Shown here one piece after another: positions 19,068 through 27,641 of a stretch of 64,000 nucleotides of DNA (the stretch's first letter is position 1; every line of letters starts with the position of its first letter). The stretch spans positions 1 through 64,000 of the forward strand of contig JAFRJV010000033.1 of NCBI GenBank assembly GCA_017432075.1. The letters are read 5' to 3'. The position numbers and the translations under genes are program-made. Below the pieces are notes generated by a model, which saw nothing but the letters and a program-made list of their open reading frames with translations, was not told the origin of the DNA and made no database searches. This DNA is from Mogibacterium sp. (GTDB lineage Bacteria > Bacillota > Clostridia > Peptostreptococcales > Anaerovoracaceae).

Positions 19068-19976
19068 TTACTTCCAGAGATCCATCGGATACGTACCGTC
19101 GGCCTTCAGGGACGCAAACTTTGCTACCACTTCAGGCTTGTCCTCTTTATAAGTGACACCGAACCACTTGTCGGATGATGTCAGCACTTCGTATGTAGCG
19201 CTTCCGTCTGCAATCTGCTGATTTATAGGTGTCTGGATGTAATACTCGCCCTTCACCGGGTTCTCTGCCATGATCTTCTCGAGCGCCTTTACGAATCCGG
19301 CTTTCAGGACCTCCATATACTCGAGGCCGAATCCCCAGAGATTCATCGAAACCGGAGAATCAGGAGATATTACCTCCTTGCTTCCGTCTTCCTTGGTATC
19401 CGTTACTGTACCGTCAGGTTCTCTTCCCACTTTCAGATGCTCAACGATATCAGTCAGCATGCCGTCTTTGGCCTGGCAGATCCCTCTCGATACAGTGCCG
19501 TTCTCCGAAAGTGTCTTCTCGACTTCAAAGCCCACCATGCAGTTGTGAGATGCATCAGCCTTTGTTGTAAGGAATTCATAGATCTTTTTGAATCCCTCCT
19601 TGCCGTAATAATCGTCTGCATTGATGACTGCAAACGGAGCATCTATGATGTTTCGTGCCGAAAGCACAGCCTGACCGGTTCCCCATGGTTTTGTACGGCC
19701 TTCAGGGAGACTGAATCCCTCAGGAAGGTCCGAGACTTCCTGGAAAGCATAATACACTTCGTACTTTCTTCCAGCTCCGTTTTTAATATGCTCTTTGAAA
19801 ACATCTTCAAAATCATGCTTTATGATAAAGCACACTCTGCGAAAGCCTGCCTGGTAAGCATCATAGAGGCTGAAATCCATTATGATGTCGCCCTGTTCAG
19901 TTATCTTATCCAGCTGTTTGTTGCCGCCGTATCTGCTGCCCATTCCGGCAGCCATAATTACTAAAATCGGTTCCAT
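19068..19976 (-). CDS. sugar-phosphate nucleotidyltransferase family protein
   Basis: 302 residues with the nucleotidyltransferase signature MAAGMGSRYGGNKQLD at the N-terminus and the metal-binding NADDYYG at about residue 100, placing it among NDP-sugar pyrophosphorylases. Which sugar and nucleotide it uses is not evident. The frame extends upstream into gltX, but AGGAG lies 7 nt before the ATG at 19976. It follows gltX by 17 nt on the same strand and ends at a terminator. Confidence 0.8.
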   Translation of the reverse strand: MEPILVIMAAGMGSRYGGNKQLDKITEQGDIIMDFSLYDAYQAGFRRVCFIIKHDFEDVFKEHIKNGAGRKYEVYYAFQEVSDLPEGFSLPEGRTKPWGTGQAVLSARNIIDAPFAVINADDYYGKEGFKKIYEFLTTKADASHNCMVGFEVEKTLSENGTVSRGICQAKDGMLTDIVEHLKVGREPDGTVTDTKEDGSKEVISPDSPVSMNLWGFGLEYMEVLKAGFVKALEKIMAENPVKGEYYIQTPINQQIADGSATYEVLTSSDKWFGVTYKEDKPEVVAKFASLKADGTYPMDLWK

Positions 19977-19993
19977 TGACATTCTCCTAATTA

Positions 19994-21664
19994 TCAGTTT
20001 AATGCTGCGCCTATGCGTGCGCGTACCATATCTTCGCCCATGATCTGCTGGATCGCCCATACGTCCGGGGATTGTGCGCGCCCCATCAGTGCTATCCTGA
20101 TCACGGTACTTACATGTCCCACATGCCCCTTGTAGTCATCAGGGTTCTTTTTGAAGTCCTTAGGTTTAGCGGCATATCCGAGCGATACGGAGATCTCTCT
20201 GATCTTATCGAACCACTGCCCGTTGTCATCGGAGTGATCGTAAGATTCGAGGTACGCCTTGAGGATCTCATTTGCATCCGCCGCAGCTTCTTCAGGATAT
20301 TCATCCTCGATCTCAAAGGACTCATCGAAGAAGTAACTGATGAAGTCCATTATCTGCCTTGCATACACGAGGTCTGCTCTCGGGCGCGCATCATGCCTGC
20401 CGAGATCGAGTATCTCCGCAAGATGATCCATGTCTGTAAACATGTAGCCGTACTCAGGTGCAAATTCATCTGACCACGACTTCAGCCACCCGGCCAGTTC
20501 GTGAGCATCGATATGCAGCAATGTGTTTTTGCTGACGTCATTGAGCTTGTTGAGATCGAAAAGAGCTCCGCTGCTCGACATCTTCTCTGTCGTAAACCTG
20601 AAATCCTCAGCCGGAGCGTCCGGATTCTCTATGCGCCACTCCTCGTAATTCGAGTTGAGTATCGTGAGCAGGTATTCCCTTACTGCTGCAGGATGGTAAC
20701 CTTCTCTGCGGTAGAAGTCGAGCGAGAGCTCAGGGTCTTTGCGCTTTGAGAGCTTACGCTTGTTTCCGTCCTCTCCGATCTTCATGAGCTGTGCTGTATG
20801 GCAGTAAACCGGAAGATCCCATCCGAGATCTTCGAACAGCTCCACGTGTATCGGAAGTGATGGCAGCCACTCCTCGCCTCTCACGACATGTGTCGTGCGC
20901 ATCAGATGGTCGTCAACTACATGTGCGAAATGGTATGTAGGGATGCCTGTCTGCTTTATGATGACCACATCCAGGAAATTATCAGGCACAGAGAGCTCGC
21001 CGCGTATCGCGTCATTCACGGTATGTCTTGCGGTCTCTTCTGCTGAGGCGTTAGGAACGCCGCGCGATTTAAGCCTTATTACAAAAGGTTCGCCCGCCTT
21101 TATCTTCGAGATCACTTCAGCTTCTACAGCCTCATCTTTGTCCCAGTCCCTGTATTTGGACCAGCCGGCATAGATCCCCGGAGCGATCTTTTCGCTCTCC
21201 TGCTTTTCTCTGATTTCCGCGATCTCCTCTTCGGTAAGGAAACACGGATAAGCCAGGCCCTCCTCCAGGAGGCGCTTGGCGTAAGTACGGTATATCTCAC
21301 CGCGGTGGCTCTGTGTGTAGTCGCCGTAGTTACCTGTGTCTCCCGTCCCGGTCACGCCTTCATCGAAGCGGATGCCGAAGAAGTCGAGGGAGCCGATGAT
21401 AGTCTCCACAGCGTTCTCAACATAGCGTTTGTCATCAGTATCCTCTATTCTCAGAAAGAATACTCCGCCGCTCTGGTGTGCCAGCCTCTCGTCTACGAAG
21501 GCTCCGTAGAGATTGCCGAGATGGATGAAGCCTGTAGGACTCGGGCCGAGCCTTGTGACCATTGCTCCATCAGGAAGGTCCCTCTGAGGATACATTGCTT
21601 CGTAATCTTCAGGAGTATACTCCATTGAAGGATAAATAAGTTCGCTTAATTCTTTATAGTTCAT
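19994..21664 (-). CDS. gltX: glutamyl-tRNA synthetase
   Basis: Class I aminoacyl-tRNA synthetase charging tRNA-Glu (and possibly tRNA-Gln in this lineage). The 556-residue protein has the HIGH-like PSPTGFIHLGNLYGAF and the KMSKS-like KRKLSKRKDPE. The C-terminal anticodon-binding region is somewhat longer than the roughly 485-residue Bacillus enzyme. The ATG is preceded by only a weak GAGAC. Upstream lies the terminator of the next unit at 21737-21764, so gltX should have its own promoter in 21665-21735, though I see no clear one. Confidence 0.95.
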   Translation of the reverse strand: MNYKELSELIYPSMEYTPEDYEAMYPQRDLPDGAMVTRLGPSPTGFIHLGNLYGAFVDERLAHQSGGVFFLRIEDTDDKRYVENAVETIIGSLDFFGIRFDEGVTGTGDTGNYGDYTQSHRGEIYRTYAKRLLEEGLAYPCFLTEEEIAEIREKQESEKIAPGIYAGWSKYRDWDKDEAVEAEVISKIKAGEPFVIRLKSRGVPNASAEETARHTVNDAIRGELSVPDNFLDVVIIKQTGIPTYHFAHVVDDHLMRTTHVVRGEEWLPSLPIHVELFEDLGWDLPVYCHTAQLMKIGEDGNKRKLSKRKDPELSLDFYRREGYHPAAVREYLLTILNSNYEEWRIENPDAPAEDFRFTTEKMSSSGALFDLNKLNDVSKNTLLHIDAHELAGWLKSWSDEFAPEYGYMFTDMDHLAEILDLGRHDARPRADLVYARQIMDFISYFFDESFEIEDEYPEEAAADANEILKAYLESYDHSDDNGQWFDKIREISVSLGYAAKPKDFKKNPDDYKGHVGHVSTVIRIALMGRAQSPDVWAIQQIMGEDMVRARIGAALN

Positions 21665-21736
21665 GTCTCAATCTGTTTCCTTAATCAATTTTAGCCTACG
21701 CTCTTCATTCTAACATACATGACACCTTCAGTTAAC

Positions 21737-21764
21737 ATAAAAAACGGATCCCGAAGGATCCGTT
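21737..21764 (-). terminator. intrinsic terminator after the CofE-like gene
   Basis: A perfect 9-bp stem: AACGGATCC (minus, 21756-21764) with GGATCCGTT (21743-21751), loop TTCG, then a T run. It begins 14 nt past the stop of the CofE-like gene. Confidence 0.92.
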
Positions 21765-21777
21765 ACATGGCATGTGT

Positions 21778-22983
21778 CTATTTGCCTGTTGTGTAATTGT
21801 CGAAGTAACCCTGGATGTAGACGACCGGGGTGCCCTTGTCTCCCGAACCTGATGTGAGGTCGCAGAGAGATCCGATCAGATCAGTCAGGCGCCTCGGTGT
21901 TGTACCTTCTGACACCATATTGCCCACCAGACTCTCCTGAGGCTTGTCGGCGATAGCTTTGGAGATCGCCTCTCTGAGCTCCTCGCCGGTCAGGTTTGCA
22001 AAGTCGTTGTCTGCGAGGTACTTGAGTTTCAGCTCGTTCGGTGTGCCCTCGAGGCCTGGTGTATAGAATGGTGATACTACAGGGTCAGCAAGCTCCCAGA
22101 TCTTTCCGACAGGATCCTTGAAAGCTCCGTCTCCGTAGATCATTACCTCTACGCACTTGCCTGTCTTCTCGAGCATCTTTGTCTGGATGGTATCAACGAT
22201 GTTCTGAGCTTCTCTCGGGAAAAGCTTTACTGTATTCTCTGTCGCTTTGTTGGAGCCGAGCAGACCGTAGTCCTCATTGTATCCACTGCCGTTAACAGGT
22301 GCGTTCAGGATCTCATCAAGTCCGTACACATTGGCTCCCTTTGCCTTGAGTATCCTCTTGGTGCGGGCGCGCGTGTGTATATCGCAGTTGATGACATTCT
22401 CTGTATAGTTGAGGATCTCCTCTGCGTGGTTCGCGAAGATGATCTCAGCCTCAGCGCCTGCTTCTCTTATCAGGTCGCCGTAATATGATACGTAATCAAC
22501 ACCCGTAAACTGATGCTTGTTCTCTCCGAAAAGCTCTCTGTACTTTTCTTCAGTGAGAACATCGCTGTACGGATTGATTCCGGACTCATCTATCTGATCC
22601 ATGGTGAGAAGCGCATTGCCTACCTCGTCAGAAGGATAGCTGAGCATGAGAACGACCTTCTCCGATCCCATAGCGATTCCTCTGAGGCAGATGGCAAATC
22701 TGTTTCTCGAAAGTATAGGCCAGATAACGCCGACAGTCTTGCCGCCGAGCTTTGCTTTGACGTCTGCTGCGATGTCTTCAACGCCTGCGTAATTGCCCTG
22801 GCATCTTGCCACGACTGATTCTGTGATGCAGACCACATCTCTGTCCCTTACGTCGAATCCGTCATCGGAAGCCGCTGCTTCGAGCACGCTGTCAACGACC
22901 ATCTGCGCCAGGTCATCTCCCTCACGGAATATCGGGCATCTTATGCCGCGTGAAACTGTACCTACTCTTCTTTCTGTACTCAT
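21778..22983 (-). CDS. coenzyme F420-0:L-glutamate ligase-like protein (CofE/DUF129 family)
   Basis: 401 residues resembling the CofE fold, with ITESVVARCQGNY near the N-terminus, SRNRFAICLRGIAMG, and the later acidic and Gly-rich stretches PVNGSGYNEDYGLLGSN and YGDGAFKDP. CofE adds glutamate to F420-0 in methanogens and actinobacteria. Clostridia carry this relative without known F420, so the substrate here is probably different. Six codons of upstream frame are excluded because AAGGGAAG precedes the ATG at 22983. Monocistronic, with the promoter at 23037-23065 and its own terminator. Confidence 0.75.
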   Translation of the reverse strand: MSTERRVGTVSRGIRCPIFREGDDLAQMVVDSVLEAAASDDGFDVRDRDVVCITESVVARCQGNYAGVEDIAADVKAKLGGKTVGVIWPILSRNRFAICLRGIAMGSEKVVLMLSYPSDEVGNALLTMDQIDESGINPYSDVLTEEKYRELFGENKHQFTGVDYVSYYGDLIREAGAEAEIIFANHAEEILNYTENVINCDIHTRARTKRILKAKGANVYGLDEILNAPVNGSGYNEDYGLLGSNKATENTVKLFPREAQNIVDTIQTKMLEKTGKCVEVMIYGDGAFKDPVGKIWELADPVVSPFYTPGLEGTPNELKLKYLADNDFANLTGEELREAISKAIADKPQESLVGNMVSEGTTPRRLTDLIGSLCDLTSGSGDKGTPVVYIQGYFDNYTTGK

Positions 22984-23036
22984 TGTTTCTTCCCTTCTCA
23001 CCCTTGTGGTATTTATACAAAATTGCTGACCTTATG

Positions 23037-23065
23037 ATTTTATCACCAGCGGTTATTCACTTCAA
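23037..23065 (-). promoter_or_regulatory. promoter of the CofE-like gene
   Basis: TTGAAG (23060-23065) and TAAAAT (23037-23042) with a 17-nt spacer and an extended TG one base before the -10. The -35 begins just past the pyk hairpin. Confidence 0.65.
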
Positions 23066-23067
23066 TA

Positions 23068-23096
23068 ATACAGCCGCCCTTTTTAGGCGGCTGTAT
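23068..23096 (-). terminator. hairpin after pyk
   Basis: A perfect 11-bp stem (23068-23078 with 23086-23096) and 7-nt loop, 10 nt past the pyk stop. The downstream T tract is poor, so it may act as an mRNA 3'-end stabiliser as well as a terminator. Confidence 0.65.
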
Positions 23097-23106
23097 CATA
23101 CTTAAT

Positions 23107-24531
23107 TTATATCTCTATTATTTTCATAGTGTTGGTCTCAGACCTCTGATAGCTGTGTCTTCCTCTGACTACACCTGCGATGAACACCATGATGTCTCCT
23201 CTTGCAGACATCCCTTTCTCTCTCATGATCTCCAGGCAGTCCTCCATGAGCTCATCAGTGGAATGTGCCCTGTCAGACAGCATAGGTTTTACTCCCCAGA
23301 GCAGGTTCATCTGCCTTACGACCATCGGTTCCGGAGAAAACGCATATATGTCGGAATCAGGTCTGCACTTCGATACCTGTATTACTGTCGATCCCGATGA
23401 AGTAGGAGCCAGAATAGCTCGTGCCTTAAGCTCCTTTGCAGCGGTCACGGCAGCCATGCACGTTGTGCTTGATATGGAAGCCTTATCCGTATCCTTAAGG
23501 ATATGATGATTTACCGCAAACTGCTCCGTATACTCAGTTATTGAGGCCATCATCTTAAGCGCCTCGACCGGGTACTCTCCGCTTGCAGTCTCGCCTGAAA
23601 GCATAACAGCATCAGAACCGTCATATACAGCATTTGCGACGTCCGTTACCTCAGCTCTGGTAGGGCGCGGATTGCGCATCATTGAATCGAGCATCTGTGT
23701 AGCCGTAATGACTATCTTGCCCTTTTCATTACATCTGGCGATCATTTCGCGCTGCAGCTGCGGGATCATCCTGGCTTCCACCTCGACTCCGAGGTCTCCT
23801 CTTGCAACCATGACGCCGTCTGCTGCATCTATGATCTCCTCAAGATTGTCAATTCCTTCTCCGGACTCGATCTTAGCTATGATCTTGATGCGTGAACCGT
23901 ATTCTTCCGCAAGCTTGCGTATCTTGTTGATCGTGCCTGCATTTCTTACGAAAGAAGCAGCGATGAAATCATACTCATTTTCAAGGCCGAATTTGATGTC
24001 TTCGTAGTCTTTCTCAGTAAGATCAGGCAATCCTACCTTTATGCCCGGCAGATTTACACCCTTTCTTTCGGAAACAACACCGCCGTTGATTATGCGGCAT
24101 TTCAGCACTCCTCCTGCGACAGATTCAACTTTGAGCTCAATAGCTCCGTCATCTATCAGTACTGTATCTCCCGGGGAAAGGTCATCCGCAATGCCTGCAT
24201 AAGTAACATAAAGATGTTCGGCATTGCCCTCTGCAGCCGGGTCCTCAGCATATGAAATAGCAACTTCGCCGCCCTTTAACAGCTTTACACTTTTGTGCTC
24301 TTCAAGCAGTCCGGTGCGGATCTCCGGTCCTTTGGTATCGAGAAGCATGGCTATAGGTCTGCCTGCTTCCTTTGCAGCTTTTCTGACTCGCGTCAGCATT
24401 TCGAGATGGCTCTCGTGAGTTCCATGCGAAAAGTTGAATCTGGCAACATCCATTTCTTTCGCAAGTTCAGCGAGGATCTTCTCATCGGACTCCCTAGGGC
24501 CCATGGTACATACGATCTTAGTCTTTCTCAT
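23107..24531 (-). CDS. pyk: pyruvate kinase
   Basis: Final glycolytic ATP-forming step. The 474-residue protein has the N-terminal KIVCTMGPRE (family TxGP), the ARFNFSHG motif, the catalytic-Lys segment IKIIAKIESGEG, and MVARGDLGVEV. The length matches the classical four-domain enzyme without the extra C-terminal PEP-utiliser domain of Bacillus. AGGGGA lies 8 nt before the ATG. A TG-extended TATAAT lies at 24575-24583. Confidence 0.96.
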   Translation of the reverse strand: MRKTKIVCTMGPRESDEKILAELAKEMDVARFNFSHGTHESHLEMLTRVRKAAKEAGRPIAMLLDTKGPEIRTGLLEEHKSVKLLKGGEVAISYAEDPAAEGNAEHLYVTYAGIADDLSPGDTVLIDDGAIELKVESVAGGVLKCRIINGGVVSERKGVNLPGIKVGLPDLTEKDYEDIKFGLENEYDFIAASFVRNAGTINKIRKLAEEYGSRIKIIAKIESGEGIDNLEEIIDAADGVMVARGDLGVEVEARMIPQLQREMIARCNEKGKIVITATQMLDSMMRNPRPTRAEVTDVANAVYDGSDAVMLSGETASGEYPVEALKMMASITEYTEQFAVNHHILKDTDKASISSTTCMAAVTAAKELKARAILAPTSSGSTVIQVSKCRPDSDIYAFSPEPMVVRQMNLLWGVKPMLSDRAHSTDELMEDCLEIMREKGMSARGDIMVFIAGVVRGRHSYQRSETNTMKIIEI

Positions 24532-24574
24532 AACTGAATCCCCTTATGTTGTCGCAATCAATCTTACCGAGATT

Positions 24575-24583
24575 ATTATACCA
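24575..24583 (-). promoter_or_regulatory. extended -10 promoter of pyk
   Basis: TGGTATAAT on the minus strand, 44 nt upstream of the pyk ATG. No good -35 is visible, consistent with extended -10 recognition. It directly abuts the T tract of the preceding terminator. Confidence 0.6.
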
Positions 24584-24632
24584 TAAAAAAAGGCCGGCAC
24601 ATCCATGGAGGTATGTCCATTTCCGTGCCGTC
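24584..24632 (-). terminator. intrinsic terminator after the beta-helix protein
   Basis: GGCAC (minus) near 24632 pairs with GTGCC near 24596, with inner complementarity ATGGACAT/ATGGATGT, followed by GGCC and seven T residues. It closes the nagB-glmM-24646 unit. Confidence 0.75.
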
Positions 24633-24645
24633 CGCATATTATTTT

Positions 24646-25305
24646 TTATCTTTTTTCAATTACATCTCCGCTATTTTTGCAGATGCTGTTTTCAGGAATA
24701 ACGCCTCTTACGCATGTCGTCGGATAGATGTTTGAATTACGTCCGATGACAGTACCCGGATTGAGCACCGCATTGCAGCCAACTTCGACATGATCGCCGA
24801 GCATAGCGCCGAACTTCTTGATGCCTGTCTCGATCTGCTCAGTACCGTTATGCACTACGACCAGCTTCTTGTCAGCCTTCACATTAGATGTAATGGAACC
24901 GGCTCCCATATGGCTGTAATGTCCGAGTATCGAGTCGCCTACATAGTTGTAATGCGGAGTCTGTACATTATCGAACAGGATAACGTTCTTCAGCTCAACA
25001 GAATTGCCTACCACGCACTTGCGGCCGACAAGTGCCGAACCTCTTACAAATGCACAGTGCCTTACCTCCGTCTCAGGTCCGATGATGCACGGAGCACCAA
25101 GATAGGCACTTGGGAACACCTTTGCCGTCTTGTGGACCCAGACGTTTTCGCTGACCTCTTCATATTCTTCCGGATCGAGGGTCGGACCGAGCTCAAGGAT
25201 GAAGTCCTTGATGCCCTTCAGTGCTTCCCATGGATATGTGAACTGAGAAAGATAATCCTTAGCCAGAGTATGATCAAGATCATACAGATCATTTATCGTA
25301 TACAT
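24646..25305 (-). CDS. left-handed beta-helix acyltransferase-like protein
   Basis: 219 residues. Hexapeptide-repeat segments (PSAYLGAPCIIGPETEV, VGRKCVVGNSVEL, LGDHVEVGCNAVLNPGTVIG) form the left-handed parallel beta-helix of GlmU-type acyltransferases, but there is no uridylyltransferase half. Such proteins are often labelled UDP-N-acetylglucosamine pyrophosphorylase in Clostridia. The direct position after nagB and glmM supports a role in amino-sugar metabolism, possibly acetylation of glucosamine-1-phosphate. AGGAGG lies 5 nt before the ATG and overlaps the glmM stop. Confidence 0.72.
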   Translation of the reverse strand: MYTINDLYDLDHTLAKDYLSQFTYPWEALKGIKDFILELGPTLDPEEYEEVSENVWVHKTAKVFPSAYLGAPCIIGPETEVRHCAFVRGSALVGRKCVVGNSVELKNVILFDNVQTPHYNYVGDSILGHYSHMGAGSITSNVKADKKLVVVHNGTEQIETGIKKFGAMLGDHVEVGCNAVLNPGTVIGRNSNIYPTTCVRGVIPENSICKNSGDVIEKR

Positions 25306-25314
25306 TTATGCCTC

Positions 25315-26664
25315 CTAGTCTACGAGATGTCCCTTTTCACGGATCACGTCGATGATCTGATCAACGTACTTCTCGCACTCTTCTTCGGACGGTGCTTCTG
25401 CCATTACGCGCACTACAGGCTCTGTGCCTGATTCACGCAGCAGCGTACGGCCCTTGTCACCGAGCGCCTTCTTTGCAGCCTGATCAGCAGCCAGTACGTC
25501 AGGATCGTTCATGCACTCTTCTTTGCTTTTTACTCTGACGTTCTTCAGCACCTGCGGATAGAACACTACAGGAGCTGCGAGTTCGCTCATCTTCTTCTTT
25601 CTTGCAAGCATTGCCTCCATCAGCTTGAGCGATGTGAGGATGCCGTCGCCCGTTGTGGCGTACTTGGTAAAGATGATGTGTCCGCTCTGCTCTCCGCCGA
25701 TACGGTGGCCGTTCTGAACCATGTTCTCATAGACATATTTGTCGCCGACCTTGGTCTGTTCATAATCGATGCCGGCTTTATCGAGAGCCTTATAAAGGCC
25801 GAAGTTTGACATTACAGTCGTAACGACCTTGTTATTTAGGAGCTTGCCTCTGTCTTTCATATAAGTTCCGTATATGTAAAGGATATGGTCTCCGGTCACA
25901 ACATTGCCCTTCTCATCTACGCAGAGGCATCTGTCGGCATCACCGTCATAAGCGAATCCGACGTCGAGGCCCTTGTCCACTACGAACTTCTGCAGGTGCT
26001 CGATATGTGTTGATCCGCAGTTGGTGTTGATATTGTAACCGTCAGGTTCATCATTAATTACATAAGTCTTTGCGCCGAGAGCGTCAAATACACCCTTCGC
26101 GATAGACCATGCTGCACCATTGGCAACATCGAGGCCGACCTTGACATCCTTGAAGCTAAATTTGGACATCGAGATAAGGTATCCGATATAGCGGTTACGT
26201 CCGGATACGTAGTCAACTGTACGTCCGATCTCATCACGCTCTGCCATCGGAACTTCCATCTCGCCGTCGAGATATGCCTCTATCTTGAGCAGAGTCTCCT
26301 CATCCATCTTCTCGCCGTTGTTGTTGACGATCTTGATGCCGTTGTCATAGTACGGATTGTGAGAAGCCGAGATCATGATGCCGCAGTCGAAGTCATCGAC
26401 TCTTGCGATATATGATACAGAAGGTGTAGTCGTTACGTGCATGATGTAAGCGTCAGCTCCCGAAGCCATGAGGCCGGTGCAGAGTGCATACTCAAACATG
26501 TAGCTGGATCTTCTGGTGTCCTTTCCGATGACCACCTTTGCCTTACGGTCAAGTCTCTTGCCGTAATACCAGCCGAGATAGCGGCCGATCTTGATAGCAT
26601 GGTCAAACGTCAGATTCTTGTTAGCCTCACCGCGGAAGCCGTCTGTTCCGAAATATTTTCCCAT
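25315..26664 (-). CDS. glmM: phosphoglucosamine mutase
   Basis: Interconverts glucosamine-6-phosphate and glucosamine-1-phosphate on the way to UDP-GlcNAc. The 449-residue protein begins GKYFGTDGFRGEAN. It has the phosphoserine motif ISASHNPYYDNG (Ser101), the metal loop DGDADRCL, and the sugar-binding GEQSGHI. The ATG overlaps the nagB stop by one base (TAATG) and AAGGAG lies 8 nt upstream, so 22 upstream in-frame codons are discarded. It supplies murA at 7.4 kb. Confidence 0.95.
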   Translation of the reverse strand: MGKYFGTDGFRGEANKNLTFDHAIKIGRYLGWYYGKRLDRKAKVVIGKDTRRSSYMFEYALCTGLMASGADAYIMHVTTTPSVSYIARVDDFDCGIMISASHNPYYDNGIKIVNNNGEKMDEETLLKIEAYLDGEMEVPMAERDEIGRTVDYVSGRNRYIGYLISMSKFSFKDVKVGLDVANGAAWSIAKGVFDALGAKTYVINDEPDGYNINTNCGSTHIEHLQKFVVDKGLDVGFAYDGDADRCLCVDEKGNVVTGDHILYIYGTYMKDRGKLLNNKVVTTVMSNFGLYKALDKAGIDYEQTKVGDKYVYENMVQNGHRIGGEQSGHIIFTKYATTGDGILTSLKLMEAMLARKKKMSELAAPVVFYPQVLKNVRVKSKEECMNDPDVLAADQAAKKALGDKGRTLLRESGTEPVVRVMAEAPSEEECEKYVDQIIDVIREKGHLVD

Positions 26665-27455
26665 TACAGTCTCTCCTTTTTCTCGATATCGAGGAAATAC
26701 TTGTATGTATCTACCATAAGCTCTCCGCATGCTTCTTCATCGCAGGCGATGATCGCACCATTGTGCAGCTGGAGTGCCGAGCATGTCCACTTCTGGCTGA
26801 CTCCGCCCTCAACTACAGCTGCCATAGCTCTTGCCTTGTTGTGGCCGCTGATGAGAACGAGGACCTCTTTCGCATCTGTGACTGTGCCGATTCCTACGGA
26901 CAGAGCCTGAGCAGGTACTGCTTCAGGATCATTTCCGAAGAATCTCGAGTTGACTATTCTTGTATCAGTTGTGAGGTCTCTGACTCCTGTGCGCGATGTG
27001 AGCGAGGTGAAAGGCTCGTTGAAAGCAAGGTGTCCGTCTACTCCGATGCCGCCCATAAAGAGGTCGATGCCGCCGTAAGAAGCGATCTTCTCTTCGTATC
27101 TTGCGCACTCACCTTCAGGATCATCTGTCATTCCGTTGAGGATGTTGATGTTTGCAGGATTCATGTCTACAAGGTGATCGAAGAAATTGTCATGCATGAA
27201 ATACCAGTAGCTTTGGTCGTGCTCATGAGGAAGTCCGAGATACTCGTCCATGTTGAATGTGACAACGTTTTTGAACGAAACCTCGCCGGCCTTGTTTTTC
27301 GCGATAAGGTTCTTATATACGCCGATCGGGGACGATCCCGTTGGGAGTCCGAGTACGAACGGTCTGTCTTCTTTGTGGTTGTTGATCTTTTCTGCAATAT
27401 AATCTGCAGCCCACTTGCTCATCTTCTCATAATCGTCCTGGATGACTACTCTCAT
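26664..27455 (-). CDS. nagB: glucosamine-6-phosphate deaminase
   Basis: Converts glucosamine-6-phosphate to fructose-6-phosphate plus ammonia. The 263-residue protein has GLPTGSSPIGVYKNL, NMDEYLGL and the catalytic GVDGHLAFNEP. GAAAGGAG precedes the ATG. It is first in the nagB-glmM-beta-helix operon, an arrangement that puts catabolic and anabolic amino-sugar steps on one transcript. Promoter at 27528-27556. Confidence 0.96.
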   Translation of the reverse strand: MRVVIQDDYEKMSKWAADYIAEKINNHKEDRPFVLGLPTGSSPIGVYKNLIAKNKAGEVSFKNVVTFNMDEYLGLPHEHDQSYWYFMHDNFFDHLVDMNPANINILNGMTDDPEGECARYEEKIASYGGIDLFMGGIGVDGHLAFNEPFTSLTSRTGVRDLTTDTRIVNSRFFGNDPEAVPAQALSVGIGTVTDAKEVLVLISGHNKARAMAAVVEGGVSQKWTCSALQLHNGAIIACDEEACGELMVDTYKYFLDIEKKERL

Positions 27456-27527
27456 TATTTATTCTCCTTTCGAACAATACTCTCTTTATTTCGGTAACGC
27501 CATTGCAGCTGTTACAATCCGGAAAAC

Positions 27528-27556
27528 ATTTTAGCATCCTTATCACCCTCAGTAAA
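27528..27556 (-). promoter_or_regulatory. promoter of nagB
   Basis: TTTACT (27551-27556) and TAAAAT (27528-27533) on the minus strand with a 17-nt spacer, 73 nt before the nagB ATG. Back-to-back with the DUF3990 promoter on the plus strand. Confidence 0.55.
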
Positions 27557-27575
27557 TGCTGCCGGCACAATTACT

Positions 27576-27604
27576 TTGAATTTATACTCCCAGAGGAGTA
27601 TATT
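27576..27604 (+). promoter_or_regulatory. promoter with embedded palindromic operator, DUF3990-HTH module
   Basis: TTGAAT (27576-27581) and TATATT (27599-27604) with a 17-nt spacer. The spacer and the start of the -10 are filled by a perfect palindrome, TATACTCC-CAGA-GGAGTATA (27583-27602). Placement between the two promoter boxes is typical of a repressor operator. The nearest candidate regulator is the HTH protein encoded second in this module. Confidence 0.7.
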
Positions 27605-27641
27605 ATAAATAAAGCGTAAGGAAACACTATATGAGGTGGTT

